From: Roseateles sp.
GTDB taxonomy: Bacteria > Pseudomonadota > Gammaproteobacteria > Burkholderiales > Burkholderiaceae_C
Assembly (NCBI RefSeq): GCF_019237615.1
Contig: NZ_JAFAGT010000085.1
Coordinates: forward strand, 1-64,000
Reading direction: 5' to 3'
Length of the DNA stretch: 64,000 nt
Under the pieces are notes generated by a model. The model searched no databases. It worked only from the letters and a program-made list of their open reading frames with translations, and was not told the origin of the DNA. Below are positions 41,416-53,163 of this stretch, one piece after another; the first letter of the stretch is position 1; each line of letters starts with the position of its first letter. Position numbers and translations under genes: made by a program.

Positions 41416-42108
41416 ATGTTGTTGCACGGATTTCTCCCAAGCCTGCTCGAAGGCGCCGCGATCACGCTCGCAGTGGCCCTGTCCTCGCTCGCGATCGCGG
41501 CCCTGCTGGGCCTGAGCGGCGCCTTGGCCAAGCTGTCGCGCTCGCGCGTCGCGCGGGGCGTGGCGGCCACCTACACGACGCTGATACGCGGCGTGCCCGA
41601 CCTGGTGCTGATGCTGCTGATCTTCTACGGCGGCCAGGTGGCGGTGAACACCGTCGCGCCCCTGCTGGGCCATGAGGACTACATCGACATCGACCCCTTC
41701 CTCGCGGGCGTGCTGACCATTGGCTTCATCTTCGGCGCCTATCTCACCGAGGCCTTCCGCGGCGCCTTCCTGGCCGTACCGCCAGGCCAGCGCGAGGCCG
41801 GCCTGGCCTACGGCATGAGCCCACGCCAGGTGCTGTGGCGCATCACGCTGCCGCAGATGCTGCGCCACGCGCTGCCGGGCGTCTCCAACAACTGGCTGGT
41901 GCTGCTGAAGAGCACGGCCATCGTGTCCATCATCGGCCTGTCCGACTTGATGACGCGCGGCCAGCAGGCCGCCGGCACCACGCGCGAACCCTTCAGCTTC
42001 TACCTCGCCGTGGCACTGATCTACCTCGTCTTCACGAGCCTGTCCGAGCTCGCCTTCGGCTGGGCGCGGCGCCACCTGGCCATCGGCGTGAAGGAGGGAG
42101 AGCTGTGA
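41416..42108 (+). CDS. Amino-acid ABC transporter permease (HisQ-like)
   Basis: MLLHGFLPSLLEGAAITLAVALSSLAIAALLGLSGALAKLSRS...EAFRGAFLAVPPGQREAGLAYGMSPRQVLWRITLPQM. Confidence 0.92.
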   Translation: MLLHGFLPSLLEGAAITLAVALSSLAIAALLGLSGALAKLSRSRVARGVAATYTTLIRGVPDLVLMLLIFYGGQVAVNTVAPLLGHEDYIDIDPFLAGVLTIGFIFGAYLTEAFRGAFLAVPPGQREAGLAYGMSPRQVLWRITLPQMLRHALPGVSNNWLVLLKSTAIVSIIGLSDLMTRGQQAAGTTREPFSFYLAVALIYLVFTSLSELAFGWARRHLAIGVKEGEL

Positions 42109-42791
42109 ACTTCGAGGCCATAGGCGAGAACTTCCCGCTCTACCTGTCGGGCCTGGGCATCACGCTGAAGCTGCTGTCGCTGTCGCTTGCATGCGGCCTG
42201 CTGCTGGCCCTGCCTCTGGCCGTCGTGCGCACCGTGTCCAAGGGCTGGGCCTCGCGGCTGGTCTGGGTCTACACCTATGCCTTCCGCGGCACACCCATGC
42301 TGGTGCAACTCTTCCTCTGCTACTACGGCCTGGCGCAGTTCGACGCGGTGCGCGACAGCTGGGCCTGGCCCTGGCTGTCGTCGGCGTCGTTCTGCGCGTG
42401 GCTGACATTCACGCTGAACACGGCGGCCTACACGACCGAGATCATTGCCGGCAGCATCCGCGCGCTGCCGGCCGGCGAGATCGAGGCCGCCAAGGCGCTC
42501 GGCATGGGCCGCGGCCTGATGCTGCGCCGCATCGTGCTGCCCGCCGCCCTGCGCCGTGCGCTGCCGGCCTACGGCAACGAGGCCATCTTCATGCTGCACG
42601 GCACCGCCCTGGCCAGCGTCGTCACGCTGCTGGACGTGACCGGCGCCGCCCGCGCCGTCAACGCCAAGTACTACCTCCCCTTCGAAGCCTTCATCACGGC
42701 CGGCGCCTTCTACTTCGTGCTGACGCTGGGCCTGGTCGGACTGTTCCGCTGGGCCGAGGCGCGCTGGCTCAAACCCATGATGAACCGCTGA
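42105..42791 (+). CDS. Amino-acid ABC transporter permease (HisM-like, GTG start)
   Basis: FEAIGENFPLYLSGLGITLKLLSLSLACGLLLALPLAVVRT...EIIAGSIRALPAGEIEAAKALGMGRGLMLRRIVLPAALRRALP. Confidence 0.9.
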   Translation: MNFEAIGENFPLYLSGLGITLKLLSLSLACGLLLALPLAVVRTVSKGWASRLVWVYTYAFRGTPMLVQLFLCYYGLAQFDAVRDSWAWPWLSSASFCAWLTFTLNTAAYTTEIIAGSIRALPAGEIEAAKALGMGRGLMLRRIVLPAALRRALPAYGNEAIFMLHGTALASVVTLLDVTGAARAVNAKYYLPFEAFITAGAFYFVLTLGLVGLFRWAEARWLKPMMNR

Positions 42792-42802
42792 AGCCCATCG
42801 CC

Positions 42803-43924
42803 ATGCAAGTCGTCCGACACCCCCTGCTCCCCCCCGCCCCCGGCACCCAGCGCGAGCTGGTCTCGCTGCACTACGGCCAGCCGGGCGGTTCCGCGGGCAA
42901 GGCCTACATCCAGGCCTCGCTACACGCCGACGAGTTGCCCGGCATGCTGGTCGCCTACCACCTGAGACAGCAGCTCGATGCGCTGGACGCGGCCGGCCAG
43001 ATCTCTGGCGAGATCGTGCTGGTGCCCATGGCCAACCCCATCGGCCTGGCCCAGCATCTGCTGCACCTGCACCTGGGCCGCTTCGAGCAGACCACGGGCG
43101 AGAACTTCAACCGCCACTACCCGGACCAGGTGGCCGCCGTGGCCGCCGCGGTGGCCTCGGAGCTGGGTGGCGACGCGGCCGCCAACGTCACCACGCTGCG
43201 GCGCGCGCTGAAGGCCGCCGTCACCGCCGCGCCGGTGGAGACCGAGTTGCAGTCGCTGCGCCGTACGCTGCTGGGCCTGTCCTGCGACGCCGACATCGTG
43301 CTGGACCTGCACTGCGACGCCCAGGCCGTGATGCACCTCTACACCGAGACGCCCTGCTGGCCCGACTGCGAGCCGCTGGCGCGCTTCCTCGGTGCCCGCG
43401 TATCGCTGCTGGCCCAGGATTCGGGCGACAACCCCTTCGACGAAGCCTGCTCGCAGGTATGGTGGAAATGGGCCCGGCAGTTCGGCGACAAGCACCCCAT
43501 CCCGCAAGCCTGCATGTCGGTCACCGTGGAGCTGCGCGGCGCCGCCGACGTGACGCATGAACTGGCTGCAAGGGACGCCGCCAACATCATTGACTTCCTG
43601 CGCTGGCGCGGCCTGCTCAAGGGCGACAGGCCGGCCCTGCCCGCGCCTCAGGGCGACGCCCGCCCGCTGGCCGGCAGCATGCCCATCCACGCGCCCAAGC
43701 CCGGCGTGCTGACCTTCCTGAAGGACGTCGGCGCCGAGGTCAAGGCCGGGGAGGTGCTGGCCCACGTGATCGACCCAGTCACGGCGGAGGTGACGGAGCT
43801 GAAGAGCCCCGTCGATGGACTGCTGTTCGCGCGCGACTTCCTCCGCTTCGCGTTCGCCGGCATGCGCGTCGCCAAGGTCGCAGGCCACGAGGCCAAGCGC
43901 ACCGGCAAGCTGCTCGGCGCATGA
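42803..43924 (+). CDS. Succinylglutamate desuccinylase/aspartoacylase family protein
   Basis: GKAYIQASLHADELPGMLVAYHLRQQL...NFNRHYPD...DIVLDLHCDAQAVMHLYTE. Confidence 0.88.
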   Translation: MQVVRHPLLPPAPGTQRELVSLHYGQPGGSAGKAYIQASLHADELPGMLVAYHLRQQLDALDAAGQISGEIVLVPMANPIGLAQHLLHLHLGRFEQTTGENFNRHYPDQVAAVAAAVASELGGDAAANVTTLRRALKAAVTAAPVETELQSLRRTLLGLSCDADIVLDLHCDAQAVMHLYTETPCWPDCEPLARFLGARVSLLAQDSGDNPFDEACSQVWWKWARQFGDKHPIPQACMSVTVELRGAADVTHELAARDAANIIDFLRWRGLLKGDRPALPAPQGDARPLAGSMPIHAPKPGVLTFLKDVGAEVKAGEVLAHVIDPVTAEVTELKSPVDGLLFARDFLRFAFAGMRVAKVAGHEAKRTGKLLGA

Positions 43925-44024
43925 CGAAGCCCCTCACCCCGCCCGGCCCCGCTGAGCGCGGGCCTCGTCTGCGCGGGGCCGGCTTGGGAGCGGCCCGACG
44001 CGCGGCCCGCAAAGAAGAACTGAC

Positions 44025-44792
<768 letters not shown>

Positions 44793-44796
44793 CGCC

Positions 44797-45153
44797 GTGC
44801 ACAAGCTGGCGTGGCGGGCGCTGGCGCTGCTGAGCCTCGCGCTGGCGCTGCTCGGCGTGGTGCTGCCGGTGCTGCCGACAGTGCCCTTCCTGCTGCTGGC
44901 CGCCTGGGCCGCCGGCAAGGGCTGGCCGGCGCTGGAGGCCTGGTTGCTCGGGCATCCGCGCTTCGGCCCCAGCATCCGCGACTGGCGGGAGCGCGGCGCC
45001 GTACCGCGCCGGGCCAAGTGGCTGGCCAGCCTGATGATGACTGCCAGCGCCGTCGCGATGGCGTTGTCGCCGCTGCACCTGGCGGCCAAGATAGGTGCAC
45101 CGGCGTTGATGCTGGCCGTCGCGGCCTGGCTCTGGTGCCGGCCGGAGCGCTAG
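44797..45153 (+). CDS. DUF454 / YbaN family inner membrane protein
   Basis: ALALLSLALALLGVVLPVLPTVPFLLLAAWAAGKGWPALEAWLLGHPRFGPSIRDWRERGAVPRRAKWLA. Confidence 0.85.
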   Translation: MHKLAWRALALLSLALALLGVVLPVLPTVPFLLLAAWAAGKGWPALEAWLLGHPRFGPSIRDWRERGAVPRRAKWLASLMMTASAVAMALSPLHLAAKIGAPALMLAVAAWLWCRPER

Positions 45154-45214
45154 GCACGCACCGCCTCGGCGAGCAGCCCTAGACTGGCCCGGCTACACAC
45201 TTCGGGAAACGCAC

Positions 45215-45994
45215 ATGACGAAGGAACGCGGGATCGCGCTGGTCACCGGCGGTGGTACGGGCGTCGGCGCCGCCACCGCACTGCTGCTGGCCCGCAGGGG
45301 CTACGACCTGCTCGTCAACTACTCGCGCAGCGCCGATGAGGCCGAAGCCAGCGCCGCGGCCTGCCGCAACGCGGGGGCCGACGTGCTGGTGATGCGCGGC
45401 GACGTCTCGCAGGACGCCGACTGCCGCGCCCTCGCGCAGGCCGCCATGGATCGCTGGGGTCGTCTGGATGCCCTCGTCAACAACGCCGGCATCTCGGTCT
45501 TCGGCAAGGCGGCCGAGTGGGACGCGCTGGACGCCGAGACTTTCCAGCACATCCTGGGCGTCAATGCGCTGGGCAGCTTCCAGATGGTGCGGGCCTGCGT
45601 GGCGCATCTGAAGGCCACCGAGGGCTGCATCGTCAACGTGTCCTCCGTGGCCGGTGCCTTGGGCGTGGGATCGTCCATGCCCTACATCGCCTCCAAGGGC
45701 GCCATCAACGCGATGACGCTGCACCTGGCCCGCACCCTGGCGCCGGCCGTGCGCGTGAACGCGGTGTGCCCGGGTCTCGTCACCACGCGCTGGTTCGTGC
45801 AGGGCGTTGGGCAGGAGGGCTACGAGAAAGGTCTCAAGGCCTACGAGGCCGGCGTGCCGCTGCAGCGCGCCTGCTCGCCCGAGGACGTCGCCGAAGCCAT
45901 CGTCTGGCTGGTCGACGGCGCCAGGACGGTGACGGGCGAACTGCTGCTGCTGGACAGCGGCATGCACCTGGCGGGCGTGCAGCCGCCGCGGTGA
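45215..45994 (+). CDS. SDR family oxidoreductase
   Basis: GIALVTGGGTGVGAATALLLARRG...LVNNAGIS...SMPYIASKGAINAMTLHLAR. Confidence 0.9.
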   Translation: MTKERGIALVTGGGTGVGAATALLLARRGYDLLVNYSRSADEAEASAAACRNAGADVLVMRGDVSQDADCRALAQAAMDRWGRLDALVNNAGISVFGKAAEWDALDAETFQHILGVNALGSFQMVRACVAHLKATEGCIVNVSSVAGALGVGSSMPYIASKGAINAMTLHLARTLAPAVRVNAVCPGLVTTRWFVQGVGQEGYEKGLKAYEAGVPLQRACSPEDVAEAIVWLVDGARTVTGELLLLDSGMHLAGVQPPR

Positions 45995-46016
45995 TGCGGC
46001 GGGAGCGGCGCCAGGG

Positions 46017-48068
46017 TCAGGCCGGCAGCAGCCCGCGGTCCTTCAGCATGGGCTCGACGACCGGGTCGCGGCCGCGGAAGGCGCGGAAGGCCTCACCGGG
46101 CTCGACGCTGTTGCCGGCCGACAGGATGCAGTCGCGCAGCCGCGCAGCCACGGCCGGGTCGAAGACGTTGCCGGCCTCGACGAAGGCGTCGAAGGCGTCG
46201 CAATCCAGCACCTCGGCCCACAGGTAGACGTAGTAGCCGGCCGCATAGCCGGCGCTGCTGAACAGGTGCTGGAAATGGGTGAGCCTGTGGTTCATGCCCA
46301 CCTCGGCCGGCAGCTGCCACTTGGCCAGCGTGTCACGCTCGAAGGCGACCACGTCGGCCGGTGCCGCCGGCAGTGCATGGGCCGCCATATCGACGATGGC
46401 GCTGGCCGTGTAGCGCAGCGTCTCGTAGCCCTGGCCGAACTGGCGCGCGGCCTGAAGCTTGGCCAGCAGCGCATCGGGCAGCGGCGCGTCCGTCTGCCAG
46501 TGGCGCGCGAACTGCTTCAGCACCTGGGGCTCGGCCATCCAATGCTCGTACAGCTGCGACGGCAGTTCGACGAAGTCGCGCAGCACCTGGGTACCGGCCA
46601 GGCGCTCGTACTCGACGCTGGACAGCAGGCCGTGCAGGCCATGGCCGAACTCGTGGAACAGCGTGCGCACGTCGTCGAAGCTGAGCAGCGTCGGCTCGCC
46701 GGCGGCGCCTCGTGCGAAGTTGTTGTTGTTCAGAATGACGGGCGTGGCTCCCAGCGCGCGGCTCTGGTTGCGCAGCGCGTTCATCCACGCGCCGCTGCGC
46801 TTGGTGGGACGGGCGAAGTTGTCCTGCATGAACAGGCCGCGCAGCGCGCCGTCGGCATCGCAGACTTCGTAGGCGCGCACGTCGGCGTGGTAGCCGGCAA
46901 TGTCGGGCCGGGCCTTGAACCTCAGGCCGAACAGGCGGCCGGCGCAGTCGAACATCGCGGCCACCATGCGGTCCAGCGCGAAATACGGCTTGACCTCGGC
47001 CTCGTCCAGCTCGAAGCGGGCGCGCCTGGCTTGCTCGGCAAAGAAGCGCCAGTCCCAGGGCTCCAGTGCATGTGTGGCGCCGGCCGCGGCCATCGCGCCC
47101 TGCACGGCCTCGCGCTCGCGGGCCTGCGCACTCACGGCGGGATGCCAGACGCGCTCCAGCAGGCCCATGACGGCGCCCTGGCTGCGCGCCATCGTGTCCT
47201 CCAGCGCGTAGTCGGCATAGCAGGCATGGCCGTGCAGCCGGGCCTGCTCGGCGCGCAGTTCCAGGATCTCGCGGCAGATCTCGCGGTTGTCGGTCCCACC
47301 GGTGGCATCGCCCCGGCCCACCCAGGCGCGCCAGGCCTGCTCGCGCAGGTCGCGCCGGGCGCTGAAGGACAGGAACGGCACGATCAACGAGCGCGACAGC
47401 GTGATGACGTGGACGCCCCCGCCATCCAGCTCACCCAGGCCACGGTCCACGGCCGCCTGTCGGGCGGCGGCGCGCACGAAGCCGGGCAGCCCGGCCAGCT
47501 CGTCCTCGGTCGTCAGCCGCAGCTGGTAGTCGCTCTCGGACGCCAGCACGTTCTGGGCGAAACGCGTGTTGAGCTCCGCCAGGCGTGCCATGACGGCGGC
47601 ATAGCGCGCCCGGGCCTCGGGTGCGAGACGGGCGCCGGCGCGCAGAAAGTCCAGGTGCACCCGCTCCAGCAACCGGCGCTGCTCGGACGTGAGTCCCAGG
47701 CGCTCGCGCTGCTCGAACAGCGCATCGACGCGCGCAAACAGGCCCTGGTGCATGTAGACGGCGCTGCCATGCTCGGCAAGCGGCGCGGCCAGCGCGCGCT
47801 GCTGGGCCTGCAGCTCGGGCGAGGTGGCTGAAGCGGCCAGCGTGTAGAAGAGATGCTCCAGCCGGGTCAGCAGCCGGCCGCTGGCGTCGAAAGCGGCAAG
47901 GGTGTTGGCAAAGCTCGGGGGCTCGGCCTGCGTGGCGATCGCGTCGATCTCGGCGCGGTGCGCGGCGAGGGCGGCGTCGAAGGCCGGCTGGAAATGCGCC
48001 GGGGCGATGTCGGCAAAGGGTGGCAGGCCATGCGGGCCGGCCCAGTCCTGCAGCAGCGGGTTGCTCAT
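46017..48068 (-). CDS. M3 family oligopeptidase (oligopeptidase A/PrlC-like)
   Basis: SFDDVRTLFHEFGHGLHGLLSSVEYERLAGTQVLRDFVELPSQLYEHW. Confidence 0.93.
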   Translation of the reverse strand: MSNPLLQDWAGPHGLPPFADIAPAHFQPAFDAALAAHRAEIDAIATQAEPPSFANTLAAFDASGRLLTRLEHLFYTLAASATSPELQAQQRALAAPLAEHGSAVYMHQGLFARVDALFEQRERLGLTSEQRRLLERVHLDFLRAGARLAPEARARYAAVMARLAELNTRFAQNVLASESDYQLRLTTEDELAGLPGFVRAAARQAAVDRGLGELDGGGVHVITLSRSLIVPFLSFSARRDLREQAWRAWVGRGDATGGTDNREICREILELRAEQARLHGHACYADYALEDTMARSQGAVMGLLERVWHPAVSAQAREREAVQGAMAAAGATHALEPWDWRFFAEQARRARFELDEAEVKPYFALDRMVAAMFDCAGRLFGLRFKARPDIAGYHADVRAYEVCDADGALRGLFMQDNFARPTKRSGAWMNALRNQSRALGATPVILNNNNFARGAAGEPTLLSFDDVRTLFHEFGHGLHGLLSSVEYERLAGTQVLRDFVELPSQLYEHWMAEPQVLKQFARHWQTDAPLPDALLAKLQAARQFGQGYETLRYTASAIVDMAAHALPAAPADVVAFERDTLAKWQLPAEVGMNHRLTHFQHLFSSAGYAAGYYVYLWAEVLDCDAFDAFVEAGNVFDPAVAARLRDCILSAGNSVEPGEAFRAFRGRDPVVEPMLKDRGLLPA

Positions 48069-48166
48069 GCGGGGCCTCTCGGTGGAGATCCGGGGGGAGA
48101 AACAAGAAAGAAGGGCCGCGTCCTGGCGGAGGCGGCCCGTCGTCGGTCGTCAGCGTGCGTCGCGGA

Positions 48167-48835
48167 TCACTTGCCTGCGGCAGCGGCGGCCCGTTCCTTG
48201 CGAACGGCCTTCTCGTCGTTCTCGTCGTAGGGCTTGTTCTGGCACTCGGCCTTCCACTTGTCGTTGGCGTCGAAGTGCTTCTCGGTACGGTCCTCGATGG
48301 CCTTGAACTGCGCTTCCAGCGCCTCGACCTTCTCGCCGAAGGCCTTGCGCTTGACACCCTGCTCGGCGTCGGCGGACTTCACGGCGTCGACCATCGGGCC
48401 GAAGGCTGCAGCGCGCGCCTGGTAGGCCTCGTTGCGGGCCTTCAGGTCTTCCTTGGAGAGCTTGGGCGCCTCCGCGGCCAGCGCCTCGTGGGCCTTCAGG
48501 ATGGCCTCGCGTTCCGCCTTCACGTCGCTGACCTGCTTGCCCAGCGCGGCCTCACCAGCCTCGAGGGTGGCCTTCTCGGCCTTGAGTTTCTCGGCGCCGG
48601 CCTTGTAGGAGTTCTGCTCGGCCTTGATGGCCTCGGCCTCCTTGCTGTTGCTGTCCTGCTGGTCGATGCAAGCGCGCAGTTCGTCGCGCGTCAACAGCTT
48701 GACCTTGGGTTTCTCCACGACCGGGTTGCTGACCTTGTTGTTCTTCGGGTCGACCTTGGCCTTGGTGTTGGTGGTGATCTGTGCCTGGGCGGAGACGGCA
48801 ATGACCAGGGCCAGCGGGAGAAGGGTGCGTTTCAT
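48167..48835 (-). CDS. Secreted coiled-coil-rich hypothetical protein
   Basis: MKRTLLPLALVIAVSAQAQ signal peptide; Lys/Glu/Ala-rich helical body; two Cys in mature part. Confidence 0.7.
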   Translation of the reverse strand: MKRTLLPLALVIAVSAQAQITTNTKAKVDPKNNKVSNPVVEKPKVKLLTRDELRACIDQQDSNSKEAEAIKAEQNSYKAGAEKLKAEKATLEAGEAALGKQVSDVKAEREAILKAHEALAAEAPKLSKEDLKARNEAYQARAAAFGPMVDAVKSADAEQGVKRKAFGEKVEALEAQFKAIEDRTEKHFDANDKWKAECQNKPYDENDEKAVRKERAAAAAGK

Positions 48836-48940
48836 GGCGAGAGCGCAACACGGGGTTGCGAAGGTTCAGAACGGGAGGCGGAATGATGCCACGAGGCTTC
48901 GCCCCGATAATCGGCGGCTGCTCTTGGTCACCTCCTCCCC

Positions 48941-49501
48941 ATGGCGCTCAAAGCCACCATCCACAAAGCCCAGCTCCAGATCGCCGACATGGACCGCCAT
49001 GTCTATGGCGACCATGCCCTCACCATCGCCCGCCACCCGAGCGAGACCGACGAGCGCATGATGATCCGCGTGCTTGCCTATGCGCTGAACGTGCCGGCCG
49101 ACGACTTGCGTGGCCGTCTGGAATTCAGCAAGGGCCTGTCCGACGTGGATGAGCCCGAGCTCTGGCAGCTCGACCTGACCGGCGACGTCGTGCACTGGGT
49201 CGACCTCGGCCAGCCCGACGAGCGCCGCCTGATGAAGGCCCATGGCCGCAGCGAGCGCGTCAGCGTCTACAGCTATGCGTCCAGCACGGACGTCTGGTGG
49301 CGCGGCCTGGAGGGCAAGCTCACGCGCGCGCCCAAGCTGGCCGTCTGGCAGATTCCGGCCGAGCAGTCGCAGGCACTGGCCGCACTGGCCGAACGCAGCA
49401 TGCAGCTGCAGATCAGCATCCAGGACGGCAGCATCTATGTGTCGACCGTGAACGCGTCGGTCGAGATCCATCCCGTCGCACTCAAGGCGGCCACCGCATG
49501 A
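48941..49501 (+). CDS. YaeQ family protein
   Basis: MALKATIHKAQLQIADMDRHVYGDHALTIARHPSETDERMMIRVLAYALNVP...FSKGLSDVDEPELWQLDLTG. Confidence 0.93.
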   Translation: MALKATIHKAQLQIADMDRHVYGDHALTIARHPSETDERMMIRVLAYALNVPADDLRGRLEFSKGLSDVDEPELWQLDLTGDVVHWVDLGQPDERRLMKAHGRSERVSVYSYASSTDVWWRGLEGKLTRAPKLAVWQIPAEQSQALAALAERSMQLQISIQDGSIYVSTVNASVEIHPVALKAATA

Positions 49502-49764
49502 CGCCCCTGCACGAACCCGAGCACCAGCGCTTCACGTTGCCGACGACGCCGGCCAGCGTGCTCGACTACCAACTCAGCGGCGACCGCGTCGTCTTCACCC
49601 ACACCGGCGTGCCTTCGGCCTACCGCGGCCAGGGCCTCGCGGCCAGGCTCGTCGAGGCCGGCCTGCAATGGGCCCGGGCCCAGGGCCTGAAGGTCGTGCC
49701 GGCCTGCAGCTACGTCCACCTCCACATCCAGCGCCACCCCGAGTGGCAGAACCTCGTCGCCTAA
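49498..49764 (+). CDS. GNAT-like acetyltransferase of the short YidJ/NATD1 type
   Basis: 88 aa; GDRVVFTHTGVPSAYRGQGLAARLVEAGLQWARAQGLKVVPACSYVHLHIQRHPEWQ; overlaps yaeQ stop. Confidence 0.88.
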   Translation: MTPLHEPEHQRFTLPTTPASVLDYQLSGDRVVFTHTGVPSAYRGQGLAARLVEAGLQWARAQGLKVVPACSYVHLHIQRHPEWQNLVA

Positions 49765-51099
<1,335 letters not shown>

Positions 51100-51112
51100 G
51101 CGGGAACGCCAC

Positions 51113-51150
51113 TGGTCAGGCCTCGGCAAATGCTGTATAAATTCACAGTA
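51113..51150 (+). promoter_or_regulatory. LexA (SOS) box overlapping a sigma-70-type promoter
   Basis: TGCTGTATAAATTCACAGTA (51131-51150; CTGT-N8-ACAG at 51133-51148); -35 TGGTCA (51113-51118), 17-bp spacer, -10 TATAAA (51136-51141) inside the box. Confidence 0.82.
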
Positions 51151-51169
51151 CTCACCGAGGAGCCCGACC

Positions 51170-51250
51170 ATGCACAACCAGTACCGCCAGAACTACGTCC
51201 CCGGCCGCCCGCTGCCCCGCTGGCTGCAGGTCCTGTTGCGCTGGCTCTGA
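51170..51250 (+). CDS. 26-aa cationic Trp/Leu-rich microprotein (candidate SOS-induced)
   Basis: MHNQYRQNYVPGRPLPRWLQVLLRWL; GAGGAG 7 nt upstream of ATG; directly downstream of the LexA box. Confidence 0.65.
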   Translation: MHNQYRQNYVPGRPLPRWLQVLLRWL

Positions 51251-51527
51251 ACACTGACGTCAGAAGTCGTCGGCCACGCGGGTAAAGCCCGCGAAGCGCG
51301 GCTTGCCGGGCGGCGTGAGGTCGCCGTAGCGGCCGGTCACCACCGCGCGCAGGGGCGTCGCTGCAGCCCGCGCCGGCCTTGAAGCGAACGCTGTCGGGCG
51401 TCTGCGGCACCAGCGCGCCGAGCCGGCCCTTGCCGGGCTCATGGCCGATGGCGTCGGCCTGCTGCCAGAGCTTGAGCAGCAGGTCGCTGCCGCCCGAGAG
51501 CAGCGCCGGCAGCGCACGCAGGGTCAG
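51251..51527 (-). pseudogene. Frameshifted gene remnant downstream of murB, family not identified
   Basis: Reverse frames join as [55 protein letters not shown] / ATPLRAVVTGRYGDLTPPGKPRFAGFTRVADDF*; no start codon. Confidence 0.45.
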
Positions 51528-51529
51528 CT

Positions 51530-52600
51530 TCAGACCACCACCGGCTCCGGTTCCAGCCGGATGCCGAAGCGCCCGTAGACGCTCTCCTGGATGGCCCGCG
51601 CCAGCGTGACGACCTCGGCGCCGCGCGCGTCGGCCTTGTTCACCAGCACCAAGGCCTGCTTGTCATAGACCGCCGCTCCGCCTACCGTCTTCCCCTTCCA
51701 GCCGCAGGCGTCGATCATCCATCCGGCCGCCAGCTTCACGCTTCCGTCGGGCATGGGATAGTGGACGATGCCGGGGTCGCGACCGATGATGTCGCGGCAC
51801 TGCTCGGCCGTGACGACGGGGTTCTTGAAGAAACTGCCGGCATTGCCGATGACGGCCGGGTCGGGCAGCTTGGCGCGGCGCACCGCGCAGATCCAGTCGA
51901 AGATCTGCCGCGCATCCGGCGCCGCAATGCCGGTCTCGGCCATCTTGCGTGCGATCTCGAGATAACCCAGCACCGGCTGCCAGGGGCGCGGCAGCCGCAA
52001 ACGCACCTTGGTGATGACGCTCTTGCCCGCCAGGCCGCCGAAATCGCTTTGCTTGAAGACGCTGTCGCGGTAGCCGAAGCGGCAGACCTCGGCCGGCAGC
52101 AGTGCCGGCCGGCCGGTGACAAGGTCCATGACCTCCACCGCCTCCAGCCTGTCCTTGACCTCGATGCCATAGGCGCCGATGTTCTGCACCGGTGCGGCGC
52201 CGACGGTACCCGGGATCAGGGCCATGTTTTCCAGGCCGGGGTAGCCATGGTCCAGCGTCCAGCCGACCAGCTCGTGCCAGACGACACCCGCGCCGGCCTC
52301 GACGATCCAGGCGTCCGCCCGCTCCTCCAGCAGCCGGATGCCAGGGATCTCCACCTTCAGCACGACGGCCTCGACATCCCGGGTCAGCACCAGGTTGCTA
52401 CCGCCGCCCAGCACGAACTTCGGGGCGCGGCCGAGCTCCGGGTGGTCGACGACACGGCGCACGTCGGCCGCCTCGCGGATGCGCACCAGGCGGCGCGCGA
52501 CGGCCGGCAGCGCGAAGCTGTTGTAGGGCTTGAGGTTGACGTCGGTCTCGATCTGGAGGCCGGGGGCTTCGTTCGGGGGGGGCGAGGCGGTGGCGGACAT
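51530..52600 (-). CDS. murB: UDP-N-acetylmuramate dehydrogenase
   Basis: [30 protein letters not shown]...[15 protein letters not shown]...FGYRDSVFK...[11 protein letters not shown]. Confidence 0.95.
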   Translation of the reverse strand: MSATASPPPNEAPGLQIETDVNLKPYNSFALPAVARRLVRIREAADVRRVVDHPELGRAPKFVLGGGSNLVLTRDVEAVVLKVEIPGIRLLEERADAWIVEAGAGVVWHELVGWTLDHGYPGLENMALIPGTVGAAPVQNIGAYGIEVKDRLEAVEVMDLVTGRPALLPAEVCRFGYRDSVFKQSDFGGLAGKSVITKVRLRLPRPWQPVLGYLEIARKMAETGIAAPDARQIFDWICAVRRAKLPDPAVIGNAGSFFKNPVVTAEQCRDIIGRDPGIVHYPMPDGSVKLAAGWMIDACGWKGKTVGGAAVYDKQALVLVNKADARGAEVVTLARAIQESVYGRFGIRLEPEPVVV

Positions 52601-52672
52601 GGGACACTTTTGGATGGCTTGCGCGGCGCGCAGGCATCAAAATTTTCGCAGACAGCTTTACCCGGACCTCAT

Positions 52673-53161
52673 ATGCCCAGCTTCGACACCGTTCTCGAAC
52701 CCGACCACGTCAAGATCCGCAATGGCGTGGACAACAGCATCAAGGAGATTGGCACCCGCTTCGACTTCAAGGGCACGGGCGCCAAGGTCGAGCTCAAGGA
52801 CAAGGAAATCCACACCACCGGCGACAGCGAGTTCCAGCTCGAACAGATCGAGGCCGTGCTCTACGGCAAGCTGACCAAGCAGGACGTCGTCATCAGCTTC
52901 CTCGACAAGGCCGAGAAGGTCGACAAGCTGGGCGGCGACAAGGTGCGCCAGGTCTACAAGATCAAGGAAGGCATCGAGGCAGCCCTCGCCAAGAAGATCG
53001 TCACCTCGCTGAAGGACAGCAAGCTCAAGGTCCAGGCCAGCATCCAGGGTGATGCGGTGCGCGTGACCGGCAAGAACCGCGACGACCTGCAGGCAGCCAT
53101 CGCCCACCTGAAGAAGAGCTTCAGCGACACGCCGCTGACCTACAACAACTTCCGCGACTGA
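52673..53161 (+). CDS. yajQ: YajQ family nucleotide-binding protein
   Basis: [46 protein letters not shown]...[14 protein letters not shown]. Confidence 0.96.
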   Translation: MPSFDTVLEPDHVKIRNGVDNSIKEIGTRFDFKGTGAKVELKDKEIHTTGDSEFQLEQIEAVLYGKLTKQDVVISFLDKAEKVDKLGGDKVRQVYKIKEGIEAALAKKIVTSLKDSKLKVQASIQGDAVRVTGKNRDDLQAAIAHLKKSFSDTPLTYNNFRD

Positions 53162-53163
53162 GC

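Noticed and set aside
51254-51263. CTGACGTCAG palindrome just after the microprotein stop codon
   Set aside because: A 10-bp palindrome is not rare enough on its own and lacks a hairpin loop or terminator tract.
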